Below are positions 1 through 6,709 of a stretch of 15,654 nucleotides of DNA, piece by piece. The DNA lies in contig DATKDU010000259.1 in NCBI GenBank assembly GCA_035512595.1, positions 1 to 15,654 on the forward strand. Reading direction: 5' to 3'. The notes below the pieces were generated by a model. It did no database searches, was not told the DNA's origin, and saw only the letters and a list, made by a program, of their open reading frames with translations. How positions within the stretch are numbered: the stretch's first letter is position 1; each line of letters opens with the position of its first letter. Position numbers and translations under genes: made by a program. The stretch is from DATKDU01 sp035512595 (lineage in GTDB: Bacteria > Planctomycetota > Planctomycetia > Pirellulales > Pirellulaceae).

Positions 1-410
1 CCGCGGGCGTATTCGACCGCTCCTTCGATCAGCTTGCGAGCCGATTCCGGGCGTAGATGGATGACCTTGCCCATGCCGGCGAGCTGGCCGTACATTTTCC
101 AGTCGTATTGGGCGCGGGAGGCCACGTTAAAGAACACATCCTTGACGCCCAAGCAGTAGACGTCCAACAGAAAGGTCGCAAACGCCACGTTGCCGCCAGG
201 AATCTCGCGGCTGATCAAGACGTGGCCGATCCCTTGGTTCCAGATCGTATCAGCCATGCACGCGTGCAAGATTGGGCACGAGGCGGCCCGCTCGATGCGG
301 GCAGGCAAGCTGCCGTCGCTCTGTCGGCGGGCCAGCTCCTTGCGTTTCTCCCGCTGTTTGGCGTTGCGACGTTCTGCTTTTCTTTGCCGCCGGCGGGGAT
401 CCAGTGCCAT
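1..410 (-). CDS. Uncharacterised protein, C-terminus cut by window edge
   Basis: The reading frame is open from an ATG at 410 to the left edge of the window, giving 136 codons and no stop, so the C-terminus lies outside. The start is supported by AAGGAGG six bases upstream. The first 30 residues are very basic (for example RRRQRKAERR), which would suit nucleic-acid contact or a disordered tail. The rest looks like a soluble globular domain: residues 44-56 contain SCPILHAC, and a block near 72-95 (GGNVAFATFLLDVYCLGVKD) is hydrophobic. No catalytic motif or named domain was recognised. It starts 33 bases after the stop of the Cys-rich gene at 443-934, on the same strand and with a very similar ribosome-binding context, so the two are probably co-transcribed. 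The gene is real with good confidence; its function is unknown. Confidence 0.8.
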   Translation of the reverse strand, partial: MALDPRRRQRKAERRNAKQREKRKELARRQSDGSLPARIERAASCPILHACMADTIWNQGIGHVLISREIPGGNVAFATFLLDVYCLGVKDVFFNVASRAQYDWKMYGQLAGMGKVIHLRPESARKLIEGAVEYAR

Positions 411-442
411 GGTTGGCCTCCTTGCGAAAGTTGAGATGATTC

Positions 443-934
443 CTACGGTGTTCCAACGCAAGGGGCCTGGCGTGGTTTGCCGGTTCGGTCCGCCGGCACG
501 TCACGGACCCATTGCTGTGCGGGTTGATAGCGGACGTGATCCCGAAAGTCGTGCAGGGCCGCGATCGTTTCCTGCGGCGTGAGCGGCTGGGTCAAACCCC
601 GCCGCCACGGTCCGCGCTCCACCGTCCCCACGACCAGATACTTGTTGCCGATTACCGACGGCGCCAGTCGTTCAAGCAAGGCTGCCAGCAGCGATTCGAT
701 CTCATCCTGGTGGGCAATCAGCAGGTCGCACCCTGGGCAGAAGCGGCAGGTCTTGTTCATGATGACCATGCCCCAGTCATCGATGTGAACGGCCAGGGGG
801 AGCTTGCGCTGCTTGATCCTTCCGCCGCAACCGGGACACGACGTCGTAAAACGGGCGTCGCGATAGGGGTTCAAGAAGAACTTGAACCGCGGGGGAAGCG
901 CGCCCAAATTTCGTCGTTGCGTCCGTGCAGCCAT
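443..934 (-). CDS. Uncharacterised protein with clustered CxxC motifs (possible zinc site)
   Basis: The protein is 163 residues from the ATG at 934. That start is chosen because AAGGAGAGG lies four bases upstream; an in-frame start at 982 lacks such a site and would overlap the hairpin at 979-997. Cys33 and Cys36 (CPGCGG) and Cys63, Cys66 and Cys69 (CRFCPGC) form two CxxC-type clusters about 27 residues apart. This spacing suits a structural zinc ribbon or treble-clef site, but metal binding is an inference. The N-terminus is basic (MAARTQRR), residues 74-92 are probably helical, and the C-terminal tail is polar and Pro-rich. There is no signal peptide, so it is probably cytoplasmic. It lies 75 bases downstream of the oxidoreductase gene and 32 bases upstream of the gene at 1-410. 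No function can be assigned. Confidence 0.8.
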   Translation of the reverse strand: MAARTQRRNLGALPPRFKFFLNPYRDARFTTSCPGCGGRIKQRKLPLAVHIDDWGMVIMNKTCRFCPGCDLLIAHQDEIESLLAALLERLAPSVIGNKYLVVGTVERGPWRRGLTQPLTPQETIAALHDFRDHVRYQPAQQWVRDVPADRTGKPRQAPCVGTP

Positions 935-978
935 TTGGCCTCTCCTTGCCAAACGAAATGCCATGGGAATCGCGGTCA

Positions 979-997
979 CCACTCGCGGAGCGAGTGG
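979..997 (-). terminator. Perfect 8-bp stem-loop between the oxidoreductase and the Cys-rich gene
   Basis: CCACTCGC and GCGAGTGG are exactly complementary around a GGA loop. The hairpin lies 12 bases after the oxidoreductase stop codon and 45 bases before the start at 934. The position suits a terminator or a processing/attenuation hairpin for the minus-strand transcript. No U-tract follows on either strand, so a classical intrinsic terminator is not demonstrated. Confidence 0.35.
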
Positions 998-1009
998 ACC
1001 ACATCTCTA

Positions 1010-2347
1010 TCACCAAGCCTTCGTGATCCCCGGCCTGGGCGTAGCGTAAATCCCCTTGTCGTTCGGCTTGACCGGAGCATCGTCGTCGAAGCTCTGGTAC
1101 TTGTCGAACGGGGCTAGCGCTAAGTCGGACTTCAGGGCGGCGTCCATCGATACCATCTTGCCGCTGTAGGTCGCCATGCGGCCGAGGATCGACGTCATCG
1201 TGCTCATCGCGCCGTATTCCCCTTCGTCGGCAAGCTTGCCGCCGCGGAGATCGGCGAACACGTCGTGATGCTCCTGCTGATGGCCGTCGCCGCCGAGTTC
1301 CCCGAAGTTGTGAATCACCTTGCCGTCGGCATCGTAGATCTTCGAGCCGCTGACGTCGGCATACCCCTTGGTGCCGTGGACATGCTCGGAAACCGAGTTC
1401 CAGCAGTCGGGAATGTGGCGGCAGGAGCTGAGCATCACCGAGTCGTCGCCGTAGGTGAACTCGACCATGTGATGGTCAAAAATCTCGCCGCTACGGTCCT
1501 CGTCCATCACCTGGCGCCCCCCCTGGCCTTGCGCTTTGACTGGATAGCCGTTCTTGATCCAGTTGATGACGTCGATGTTGTGGATGTGCTGCTCGACGAT
1601 GTGATCGCCGGAGAGCCAATTGAAGTGGTACCAGTTCCGCATCTGATAGCGCAGCTCCGAATCGCTGGCCTGGCGCGGGTTGTTCCAGGGACGATTGCCG
1701 TTCCAGTAAGCGCGGGCGAAGATAATGTCGCCGATCGCACCGTCCTGGATGGCCTTGACCGTGGCCATGTACTTACGCTCGTGGCGGCGCTGCAGGCCGA
1801 CGGCGACCGACAGGTTCTTCTCCTTGGCCGCCTTGGCCGCTTCGAGCACCTGGCGGACGCCCGGCGCATCGACGGCCACCGGCTTTTCCATGAAGACGTG
1901 CTTGCCGGCGGCAATCGCGGCGGCGAAGTGGATCGGCCGGAAGCCGGGGGGCGTGGCGAGAATCACCACGTCGCACTTGCTTTGCAGGAGCTGCTTGTAG
2001 GCGTCGAAGCCGATAAACATTTGGTCCTGGGGGACGTCGACCTTGTCGTTATGCTGCCCCTTGATCGAGCGGTAGGCCCGCTGAAGCTTGTCTTCAAAGA
2101 CGTCGGCCATAGCGACCAGCTTGATCGGGCCGCCGGAGGTCTTCATCGCCTGAACGGCGGCGCCCGAGCCACGTCCGCCGCAGCCCACCAGGCCGATCTT
2201 GATCTCGTCGCTGCCGAAGGGCTGGGCAGCCCGGGCGATGCTCAAGGCGCTGCCGGCCAGTGCGCCGCCGGCAGCCAGCAGGGAGGTGCGACGAATGAAG
2301 TCGCGGCGCGAGGTGCCGGCCTGAGGGGAGAGGGGGGAGCGGCTCAT
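1010..2347 (-). CDS. Gfo/Idh/MocA family oxidoreductase, Tat-exported
   Basis: A 445-residue NAD(P)-dependent sugar or inositol dehydrogenase-type protein; the substrate cannot be told. The ATG at 2347 is chosen because GGAG lies eight bases upstream and the frame then opens directly with a twin-arginine signal: SRRDFIRR at 13-20 followed by a hydrophobic stretch to about residue 40. This predicts export in folded form with cofactor bound. The Rossmann nucleotide site is GLVGCGGRG at 52-60. The family EKP motif is MEKPVAVD at 153-160, whose Lys is normally catalytic. The block DHIVEQHIHNID at 248-259 carries the usual active-site His region before the C-terminal alpha/beta domain. Length is normal for this secreted subgroup, which is strongly expanded in planctomycetes. 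It is transcribed away from the hydrolase gene and may lead the two small genes downstream. Confidence 0.93.
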   Translation of the reverse strand: MSRSPLSPQAGTSRRDFIRRTSLLAAGGALAGSALSIARAAQPFGSDEIKIGLVGCGGRGSGAAVQAMKTSGGPIKLVAMADVFEDKLQRAYRSIKGQHNDKVDVPQDQMFIGFDAYKQLLQSKCDVVILATPPGFRPIHFAAAIAAGKHVFMEKPVAVDAPGVRQVLEAAKAAKEKNLSVAVGLQRRHERKYMATVKAIQDGAIGDIIFARAYWNGNRPWNNPRQASDSELRYQMRNWYHFNWLSGDHIVEQHIHNIDVINWIKNGYPVKAQGQGGRQVMDEDRSGEIFDHHMVEFTYGDDSVMLSSCRHIPDCWNSVSEHVHGTKGYADVSGSKIYDADGKVIHNFGELGGDGHQQEHHDVFADLRGGKLADEGEYGAMSTMTSILGRMATYSGKMVSMDAALKSDLALAPFDKYQSFDDDAPVKPNDKGIYATPRPGITKAW

Positions 2348-2383
2348 GCGGGGTCTCCAAATGCAGGATTCGAGGATGCCACT

Positions 2384-2412
2384 AGCATAACGTAGCAGGG
2401 AAGGGGGTTCAA
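2384..2412 (-). promoter_or_regulatory. Candidate sigma70-type promoter for the oxidoreductase gene
   Basis: Read on the minus strand, TTGAAC (2412-2407) is separated by exactly 17 bases from TATGCT (2389-2384). Each box matches four of six consensus bases. The predicted transcript would start near 2377, giving a leader of about 30 bases before the ATG at 2347. The geometry is good but the boxes are only moderate. Confidence 0.35.
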
Positions 2413-2456
2413 TGAAGGGGTTTGAGGGGTTTAGGGCACAACCAGTCGGTCGTTTT

Positions 2457-2546
2457 TCGCACTGAGGCACAAAGGCGCAAAGGCACGGAGCAGCAAATCC
2501 TGCCTAGTGCTGCTCTGCGCCTCAGTGCCTTCGCGCCTCTGTGAGC
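2457..2546. repeat. Long imperfect inverted repeat made of 8-nt words (AGGCRCAA type)
   Basis: The arms at 2457-2495 and 2508-2546 are complementary at 29 of 39 positions around a 12-nt loop. Within each arm the word AGGC(A/G)C plus two variable bases repeats every 8 nt, three times. Most arm differences are A/G changes, which partly keep pairing as G-U in RNA. Similar 'AGGCGCAAAGGC' intergenic repeats are known from planctomycetes and other phyla, and give false short proteins such as RLCASVRK. Confidence 0.8.
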
Positions 2547-2674
2547 AATACTGAGACGCCCGATCTCCTGACCGCCGTCGCGCTTGCCGCTTTGCATGTC
2601 CCCACGGACTTCGATTAGACTGCCTGTGCCTGCCGGTTGAAGCCTGGCTTTGACCTTTCCTCCCTCCTGGACGA

Positions 2675-4645
2675 ATGCCACTTATGTCGCGCCTCCTGGC
2701 CCCTTCGGTCTGTCTATATCTATTGATCGTTGCGCTTCCCGCGTGTGCCGCCGACCAAGCGCTGGCCGACGTGCTGGCCAAGCCGATCCTCGAGGACGGC
2801 ACGCCGCAAAAGGAAGTCGAAGCCTTTTGTGCGATTCGCGTACTGCCGTTGGTGCAGCCGGCCAGTGCGGACGAGTGGACGAAGACGGCCGATCTGCTGC
2901 GCAAGGAGACGCTCGAAAAAGTTGTCTTTCGAGGCGAGGCGGCCAGGTGGAAGGAACTGCCGCTGAAGATCGACTGGCTGGAGGAGATCGAAGGGGGGCC
3001 GGGCTACAAAATCAAGAAGCTGCGGTACGAGGTTTTGCCGGGGCTGTGGATTCCGGCCCTGCTCTACGTTCCGGATAAGCTGGACGGAAAACAGCCGGCA
3101 TTCATGAACGTCAACGGCCACGACGGGGCGGGAAAGGCAGCACCGTACAAGCAACTGCGCTGCATCAACCTGGCCAAGCGCGGAATGACCGTTCTCAATC
3201 TCGAATGGTTCGGCATGGGGCAACTGCGCGATGGGGGCTTCTCGCACGCCCGAATGAACCAGCTCGATCTGTGCGGCACTTCGGGACTGGCGCCGTTTTA
3301 CCTGGCGATGAGCCGCGGCCTGGACGTACTGCTCGCGCAGCCCAACGTCGATCCGGCCCGCGTCGGCGTGGCGGGGCTCTCCGGCGGCGGATGGCAGACG
3401 ATCATCATCAGCGCGCTCGACACGCGGGTCACGCTCTGCAATCCGGTCGCCGGGTATTCAAGCTTCACGACGCGGATCAACAACCATAGCGACCTGGGGG
3501 ACTCGGAGCAGACGCCGGTCGATCTGGGGGCGACGGCCGATTACGCCCATCTGACGGCCATGCTCGCGCCGCGCGTGGCTTTGCTGACCTACAACCAGGC
3601 TGACAACTGTTGCTTTGCCGCCCCGCACGCGCTGCCGCCGCTTTTGGAGGCCGCGCGGCCGATCTACAAGCTGCTGGGGAAGGAAGCCAACCTCCACGAT
3701 CACGTCAACTACGATCCGGGGACGCACAACTTCGAGCAGGACAACCGCGAAGCCCTGTATCGCGTCGTCGGCCAGCATTTTTATCCCGACCTCGTGAAAA
3801 GCCGCGACCAGTGGTCGCGGTTCTCGCAGGAAATCGACAGCCAGAGTGAAGTCAAAAAGCCCGAAGAGCTGAACGTCGAATTGCCCCCCGACAACCTCGA
3901 CTTTCATCAGGTTGCCTTGCGGCTGATGTCGGGATTGCCCAAGCAACAGTCACCGCCGCAGGCCGAGGAAACGCGCGCCAAGTGGCAGCCCGAGGCCCGC
4001 AAGGCCCTAGCGGCAGTCGTCAAGTACCACGCCTGGAAAGCCAAAGGCCAGGAAGCAGGGAAGGACGAGGTTGCCGGCGTGCAGGTAGCGCGCTGGAAGG
4101 TGCGGATCGAGAATGAATGGACGCTGCCGGCAGTGGAGTTGTCCAAGGGAGAGCCGAAGGGGACGACGCTTGTGCTGGCCGACGAAGGGCGCGGTTCGAC
4201 AGCGGAAGTGGTCGAAAAACTGATTGCCGAGGGGCAGCGCGTTGTCGTAATCGATCCGTTTTATCTGGGCGAGAACAAGATCAAGAGCCGCGATTATCTG
4301 TGGGGGCTGTTCGTCTCGACGGTGGGCCAGCGGCCGCTGGGAGTGCAGGCCAGCCAGATTGCCGCCGCCTGCCGCTGGCTCAAGAGCGAGCGGGGGGGCG
4401 AGGTTTCGGTCGTCTCCATCGGCCCGCGTACCAGCCTGATGGCGCTGACTGCCGCGGCACTCGAGCCCGAGGCGATCACGCGGCTGGAGATGCAGCGGCC
4501 GCTGTCGTCGCTCAAGGAGATCGTTCGGAGCAACAAGGCGGTCACCGAAGCGCCCGAGTATTTTTGTTTCGGGCTACTCGAGCGGTTCGACCTTCCGCAC
4601 CTGTCGGCGATGGTCACACCGCGGGAAGTGACGACCATTCCGTAA
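2675..4645 (+). CDS. Secreted two-domain alpha/beta-hydrolase (acetyl xylan esterase/dienelactone hydrolase-like)
   Basis: The protein is 656 residues; a start at 2684 (MSRLL) is equally possible, since neither has a clear ribosome-binding site. Residues 1-25 form a signal peptide ending in PACA|AD, so it is exported. The first domain (about 110-375) has the esterase fold: NVNGHDG at 145-151 at the oxyanion-hole position, the nucleophile elbow GLSGGGW at 234-240 with Ser236, a likely acid at Asp310 (YNQAD), and a likely His351 (GTHNF). A Gln/Glu-rich linker follows. Residues about 465-656 repeat the same fold pattern (VVVIDPFYLGEN, then GPRTS at 583-587 where a GxSxG elbow would be) but have lost the nucleophile motif. 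The family acts on ester or peptide bonds in polysaccharide or peptide turnover; the true substrate is unknown. The beta-propeller gene follows downstream. Confidence 0.85.
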   Translation: MPLMSRLLAPSVCLYLLIVALPACAADQALADVLAKPILEDGTPQKEVEAFCAIRVLPLVQPASADEWTKTADLLRKETLEKVVFRGEAARWKELPLKIDWLEEIEGGPGYKIKKLRYEVLPGLWIPALLYVPDKLDGKQPAFMNVNGHDGAGKAAPYKQLRCINLAKRGMTVLNLEWFGMGQLRDGGFSHARMNQLDLCGTSGLAPFYLAMSRGLDVLLAQPNVDPARVGVAGLSGGGWQTIIISALDTRVTLCNPVAGYSSFTTRINNHSDLGDSEQTPVDLGATADYAHLTAMLAPRVALLTYNQADNCCFAAPHALPPLLEAARPIYKLLGKEANLHDHVNYDPGTHNFEQDNREALYRVVGQHFYPDLVKSRDQWSRFSQEIDSQSEVKKPEELNVELPPDNLDFHQVALRLMSGLPKQQSPPQAEETRAKWQPEARKALAAVVKYHAWKAKGQEAGKDEVAGVQVARWKVRIENEWTLPAVELSKGEPKGTTLVLADEGRGSTAEVVEKLIAEGQRVVVIDPFYLGENKIKSRDYLWGLFVSTVGQRPLGVQASQIAAACRWLKSERGGEVSVVSIGPRTSLMALTAAALEPEAITRLEMQRPLSSLKEIVRSNKAVTEAPEYFCFGLLERFDLPHLSAMVTPREVTTIP

Positions 4646-4661
4646 CGAAGCTAAACCAAAG

Positions 4662-4745
4662 GGGGAACACTAATAATCACTAATCGGCACTAATGATGCA
4701 GGCAGATTCGCAATCAGTGTTGATTAGCGTCGATCAGTGTTCCCC
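4662..4745. repeat. Imperfect inverted repeat made of 10-nt words (CACTAATNNN type)
   Basis: The arms at 4662-4695 and 4712-4745 match at 25 of 34 positions (25 of 33 without the innermost base) around a 16-nt loop. Both arms begin with the same outer block, GGGGAACACT. Inside, CACTAAT or a close variant recurs every 10 nt, three times per arm. It sits between the hydrolase stop (4645) and the beta-propeller start (4768). It could act as a terminator or mRNA-stabilising hairpin, but its word structure marks it as a dispersed repeat rather than a simple terminator. Confidence 0.8.
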
Positions 4746-4767
4746 ATTCCCTTTCACTCGATTCACC

Positions 4768-6024
4768 ATGCTTCATCCGCTCCGGTTCTCAATTCTGGCT
4801 TGCATTTTCGCTCCGTCGTTTGCCGCTGCCGCCGACTGGCCCCAATTTCGCGGACCCGACGGGAACGGCCATGCCGAGGCCAAGAACCTGCCGCAAGAGT
4901 GGGGTCCGGACAAGAACGTTGCCTGGCGGACCGAAGTGCCCGGCAAGGGTTGGTCGTCGCCGAGCTTGTCGCAGGGAAGGATTTATCTGACGAGTGCTGT
5001 GCCGGTGGAGCAGGGGAGCGGCAGCGGCGATGTTGACCTCGTCCTTCTGTGCCACGATGCCGGCAGCGGCAAGCAGATCTGGGCAAAGACCGTTTTCCGC
5101 CAGGACCATAAGACGGCGCCGGCCATTCACCGCAAGAACAGCCACGCCAGCCCCACGCCGCTGGTGGACGGCAGCCGCATCTTTGTCCACTTCGGCCATC
5201 AGGGAACGGCGTGCCTGACGACGGGGGGCGAAATCGTCTGGCAGAACCAGTCTCTCAAGTATCCACCGGTTCACGGCAACGGCGGGTCCCCAATCCTCGT
5301 TGATGGAATCCTGATCTTTAGCTGCGACGGCGGGAGCGATCCGTTCGTCGTGGGGCTCGATGCGGACAGCGGCCAGGTGAAATGGAAATTCGAGCGTCCC
5401 ACCGACTCGGTGAAGAAATTCGCGTTCAGCACGGCAGAGGTCATCGTCGTCGGCGGCCAGAAGCAGGTAATTTCACCCGGCGCAGGAATGGTCAACGCCC
5501 TCGATCCGCAAACCGGCAAAGAGATTTGGCGCGTCACTTACGACGGTTACTCGGTGATTCCCAAACCGGTGTACGGCAACGGCCTGGTCTATCTTTCGAC
5601 CGGCTACGATTCGCCCACGATCATCGCGATCCGGCCTGATGGCCGCGGCGACGTGACCGACACTCACGTCGTCTGGACGCTCGAAAAGGGAGCGCCCCAC
5701 ACGCCTTCGCCGCTCTTGATCGGCAAGGAGCTGTATCTGGTCTCCGACCGCGGCATCGCGAGTTGCGTCGATGGACTCACCGGCGAGACGATCTGGCAGG
5801 AGCGCGTCCCCGGAGACTACTCCGCGTCTCCCCTTTATGCCGACGGCCAGATCTACATCGTCAACGAGGAAGGGACGGGGACGGTCCTGCGCCCCGGACG
5901 AACGTTTGAAAGGCTGGCGGAGAACGGGTTTTTGGAGCAGACGCTGGCGTCGTATGCCGTCGGGGAGGGGGCAATTTTTGTGCGGACGGAGAAGGCCTTA
6001 TATCGGATCGGCAAGCTGCGGTGA
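4768..6024 (+). CDS. Secreted PQQ-like (BamB-type) beta-propeller protein
   Basis: A 418-residue protein from the ATG at 4768. This start is chosen because it places a clean signal peptide at the N-terminus (residues 1-21, ending FAAAAD); an upstream in-frame start at 4693 would run through the repeat hairpin. The mature protein opens with DWPQFRGPDGNG, a hallmark of the planctomycete PQQ-repeat family. Blade motifs of the type D-x-x-T/S-G-x-x-x-W recur: DAGSGKQIW (97-105), DADSGQVKW (198-206), DPQTGKEIW (246-254) and DGLTGETIW (335-343), which suggests a single 7- or 8-bladed propeller. The alcohol-dehydrogenase catalytic residues are not evident, so it is more likely a scaffold or binding protein than an enzyme. 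The NPYEAP gene begins 30 bases after its stop, so the two are probably co-transcribed. Confidence 0.88.
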   Translation: MLHPLRFSILACIFAPSFAAAADWPQFRGPDGNGHAEAKNLPQEWGPDKNVAWRTEVPGKGWSSPSLSQGRIYLTSAVPVEQGSGSGDVDLVLLCHDAGSGKQIWAKTVFRQDHKTAPAIHRKNSHASPTPLVDGSRIFVHFGHQGTACLTTGGEIVWQNQSLKYPPVHGNGGSPILVDGILIFSCDGGSDPFVVGLDADSGQVKWKFERPTDSVKKFAFSTAEVIVVGGQKQVISPGAGMVNALDPQTGKEIWRVTYDGYSVIPKPVYGNGLVYLSTGYDSPTIIAIRPDGRGDVTDTHVVWTLEKGAPHTPSPLLIGKELYLVSDRGIASCVDGLTGETIWQERVPGDYSASPLYADGQIYIVNEEGTGTVLRPGRTFERLAENGFLEQTLASYAVGEGAIFVRTEKALYRIGKLR

Positions 6025-6054
6025 CAGTCACGTCGCAGGGTGGAGGGTGTGTTG

Positions 6055-6570
6055 ATGTCCGAGGGAGGTGTCAATCCCTACGAAGCGCCCTCCGGCGATG
6101 CCGTGCCTCTTGTCGCGGACGAGCTGGAGACCGCGACCGGGTCGCGATGGCGATGGCGAAAGCTGTTGCTGCAGTCGATCATTTACCTGCGGGCCTTCGC
6201 GGTGTTCAACGCCATCCTGGTCGGGCGGGAATCGGCGGTGTGGATATTCGGAGTGTGGGAATCGCTGTGGACCGAAGGGCTGGAACCGTGGCGTGTTCCT
6301 CCGCTGAGCCTGGCGCTGTGGGGCTCGATGAGCCTCCTGTACCTCGCGTCGTCGGCGATGTTCCTGTATTCGTGCATAGTCCTGTGGTACTACGCCCGCG
6401 AACTGCGGAGGGTCGCCCCGGACACTGACCCCGATCCGACGCGGCTGGCCGATTTGCACCTGCGGTTCTGGAAGGCCAGCCTGCTGTCCACGCTCCTGAA
6501 TCTCGGCAGCAACGTTGTTGGCTATTTTTCCGATCGCTATTACGCCAGCATGGCGTGGCCGATCGACTGA
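6055..6570 (+). CDS. Small membrane protein with NPYEAP motif
   Basis: The protein is 171 residues from the ATG at 6055. GGAGG lies eight bases upstream, which favours this start over an in-frame GTG at 6040. Residues 7-12 are NPYEAP, a short N-terminal motif recurring in otherwise unrelated planctomycete membrane proteins; its role is not established to my knowledge. Hydrophobic segments lie at about 37-57, 83-113 (long enough for one or two passes) and 140-158. A charged loop, RRVAPDTDPDPTR, lies at 118-130. It is therefore an integral membrane protein with three or four spans. It follows the beta-propeller gene by 30 bases and precedes the acyl ligase fusion by about 140. No enzymatic motif is visible and its function is unknown. 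Confidence 0.8.
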   Translation: MSEGGVNPYEAPSGDAVPLVADELETATGSRWRWRKLLLQSIIYLRAFAVFNAILVGRESAVWIFGVWESLWTEGLEPWRVPPLSLALWGSMSLLYLASSAMFLYSCIVLWYYARELRRVAPDTDPDPTRLADLHLRFWKASLLSTLLNLGSNVVGYFSDRYYASMAWPID

Positions 6571-6579
6571 GGGACTCTG

Positions 6580-6606
6580 TTGCCAACCAGCGCTCCCTAT
6601 TAGAAT
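6580..6606 (+). promoter_or_regulatory. Weak candidate promoter before the acyl ligase fusion gene
   Basis: TTGCCA (6580-6585) matches the -35 consensus at five of six bases and TAGAAT (6601-6606) matches the -10 consensus at five of six. The spacer is 15 nt, shorter than the usual 17. It lies in the gap after the NPYEAP gene and would give a leader of roughly 50-100 nt depending on the start used. It is suggestive only. Confidence 0.25.
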
Positions 6607-6709
6607 TGGCCTGGTCTGTTTGTGATCAGATTCCACCCCGAATCAGGTTCCTGGCCGTCGATGCACAGTGTGCTGGTTCGGAGCGTCCCCGCTGGGAGTT
6701 GTCTGCAAG

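Larger units (their letters stand above)
2348..2674. other. Divergent intergenic region (327 bp)
   Basis: This spacer separates the minus-strand oxidoreductase from the plus-strand hydrolase. It contains the candidate promoter at 2384-2412 and the large hairpin repeat at 2457-2546. No clear promoter for the hydrolase was found in 2547-2674; TTGCAT and TAGACT there are 18 bases apart but match consensus poorly. Short open frames that cross it are translations of the repeat. Confidence 0.7.

Noticed and set aside
1265..2395. 376-codon open frame on the plus strand opposite the Gfo/Idh/MocA gene
   Set aside because: The Val/Asp/His/Ala-rich composition has no recognisable motif, and the minus strand carries an intact Tat signal, Rossmann motif and EKP motif.
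2409..2904. Short minus-strand proteins containing RLCASVRK- or PLCLSAKN-type strings
   Set aside because: These strings are what the 8-nt word repeat gives when translated; such peptides are common false calls around this repeat type.
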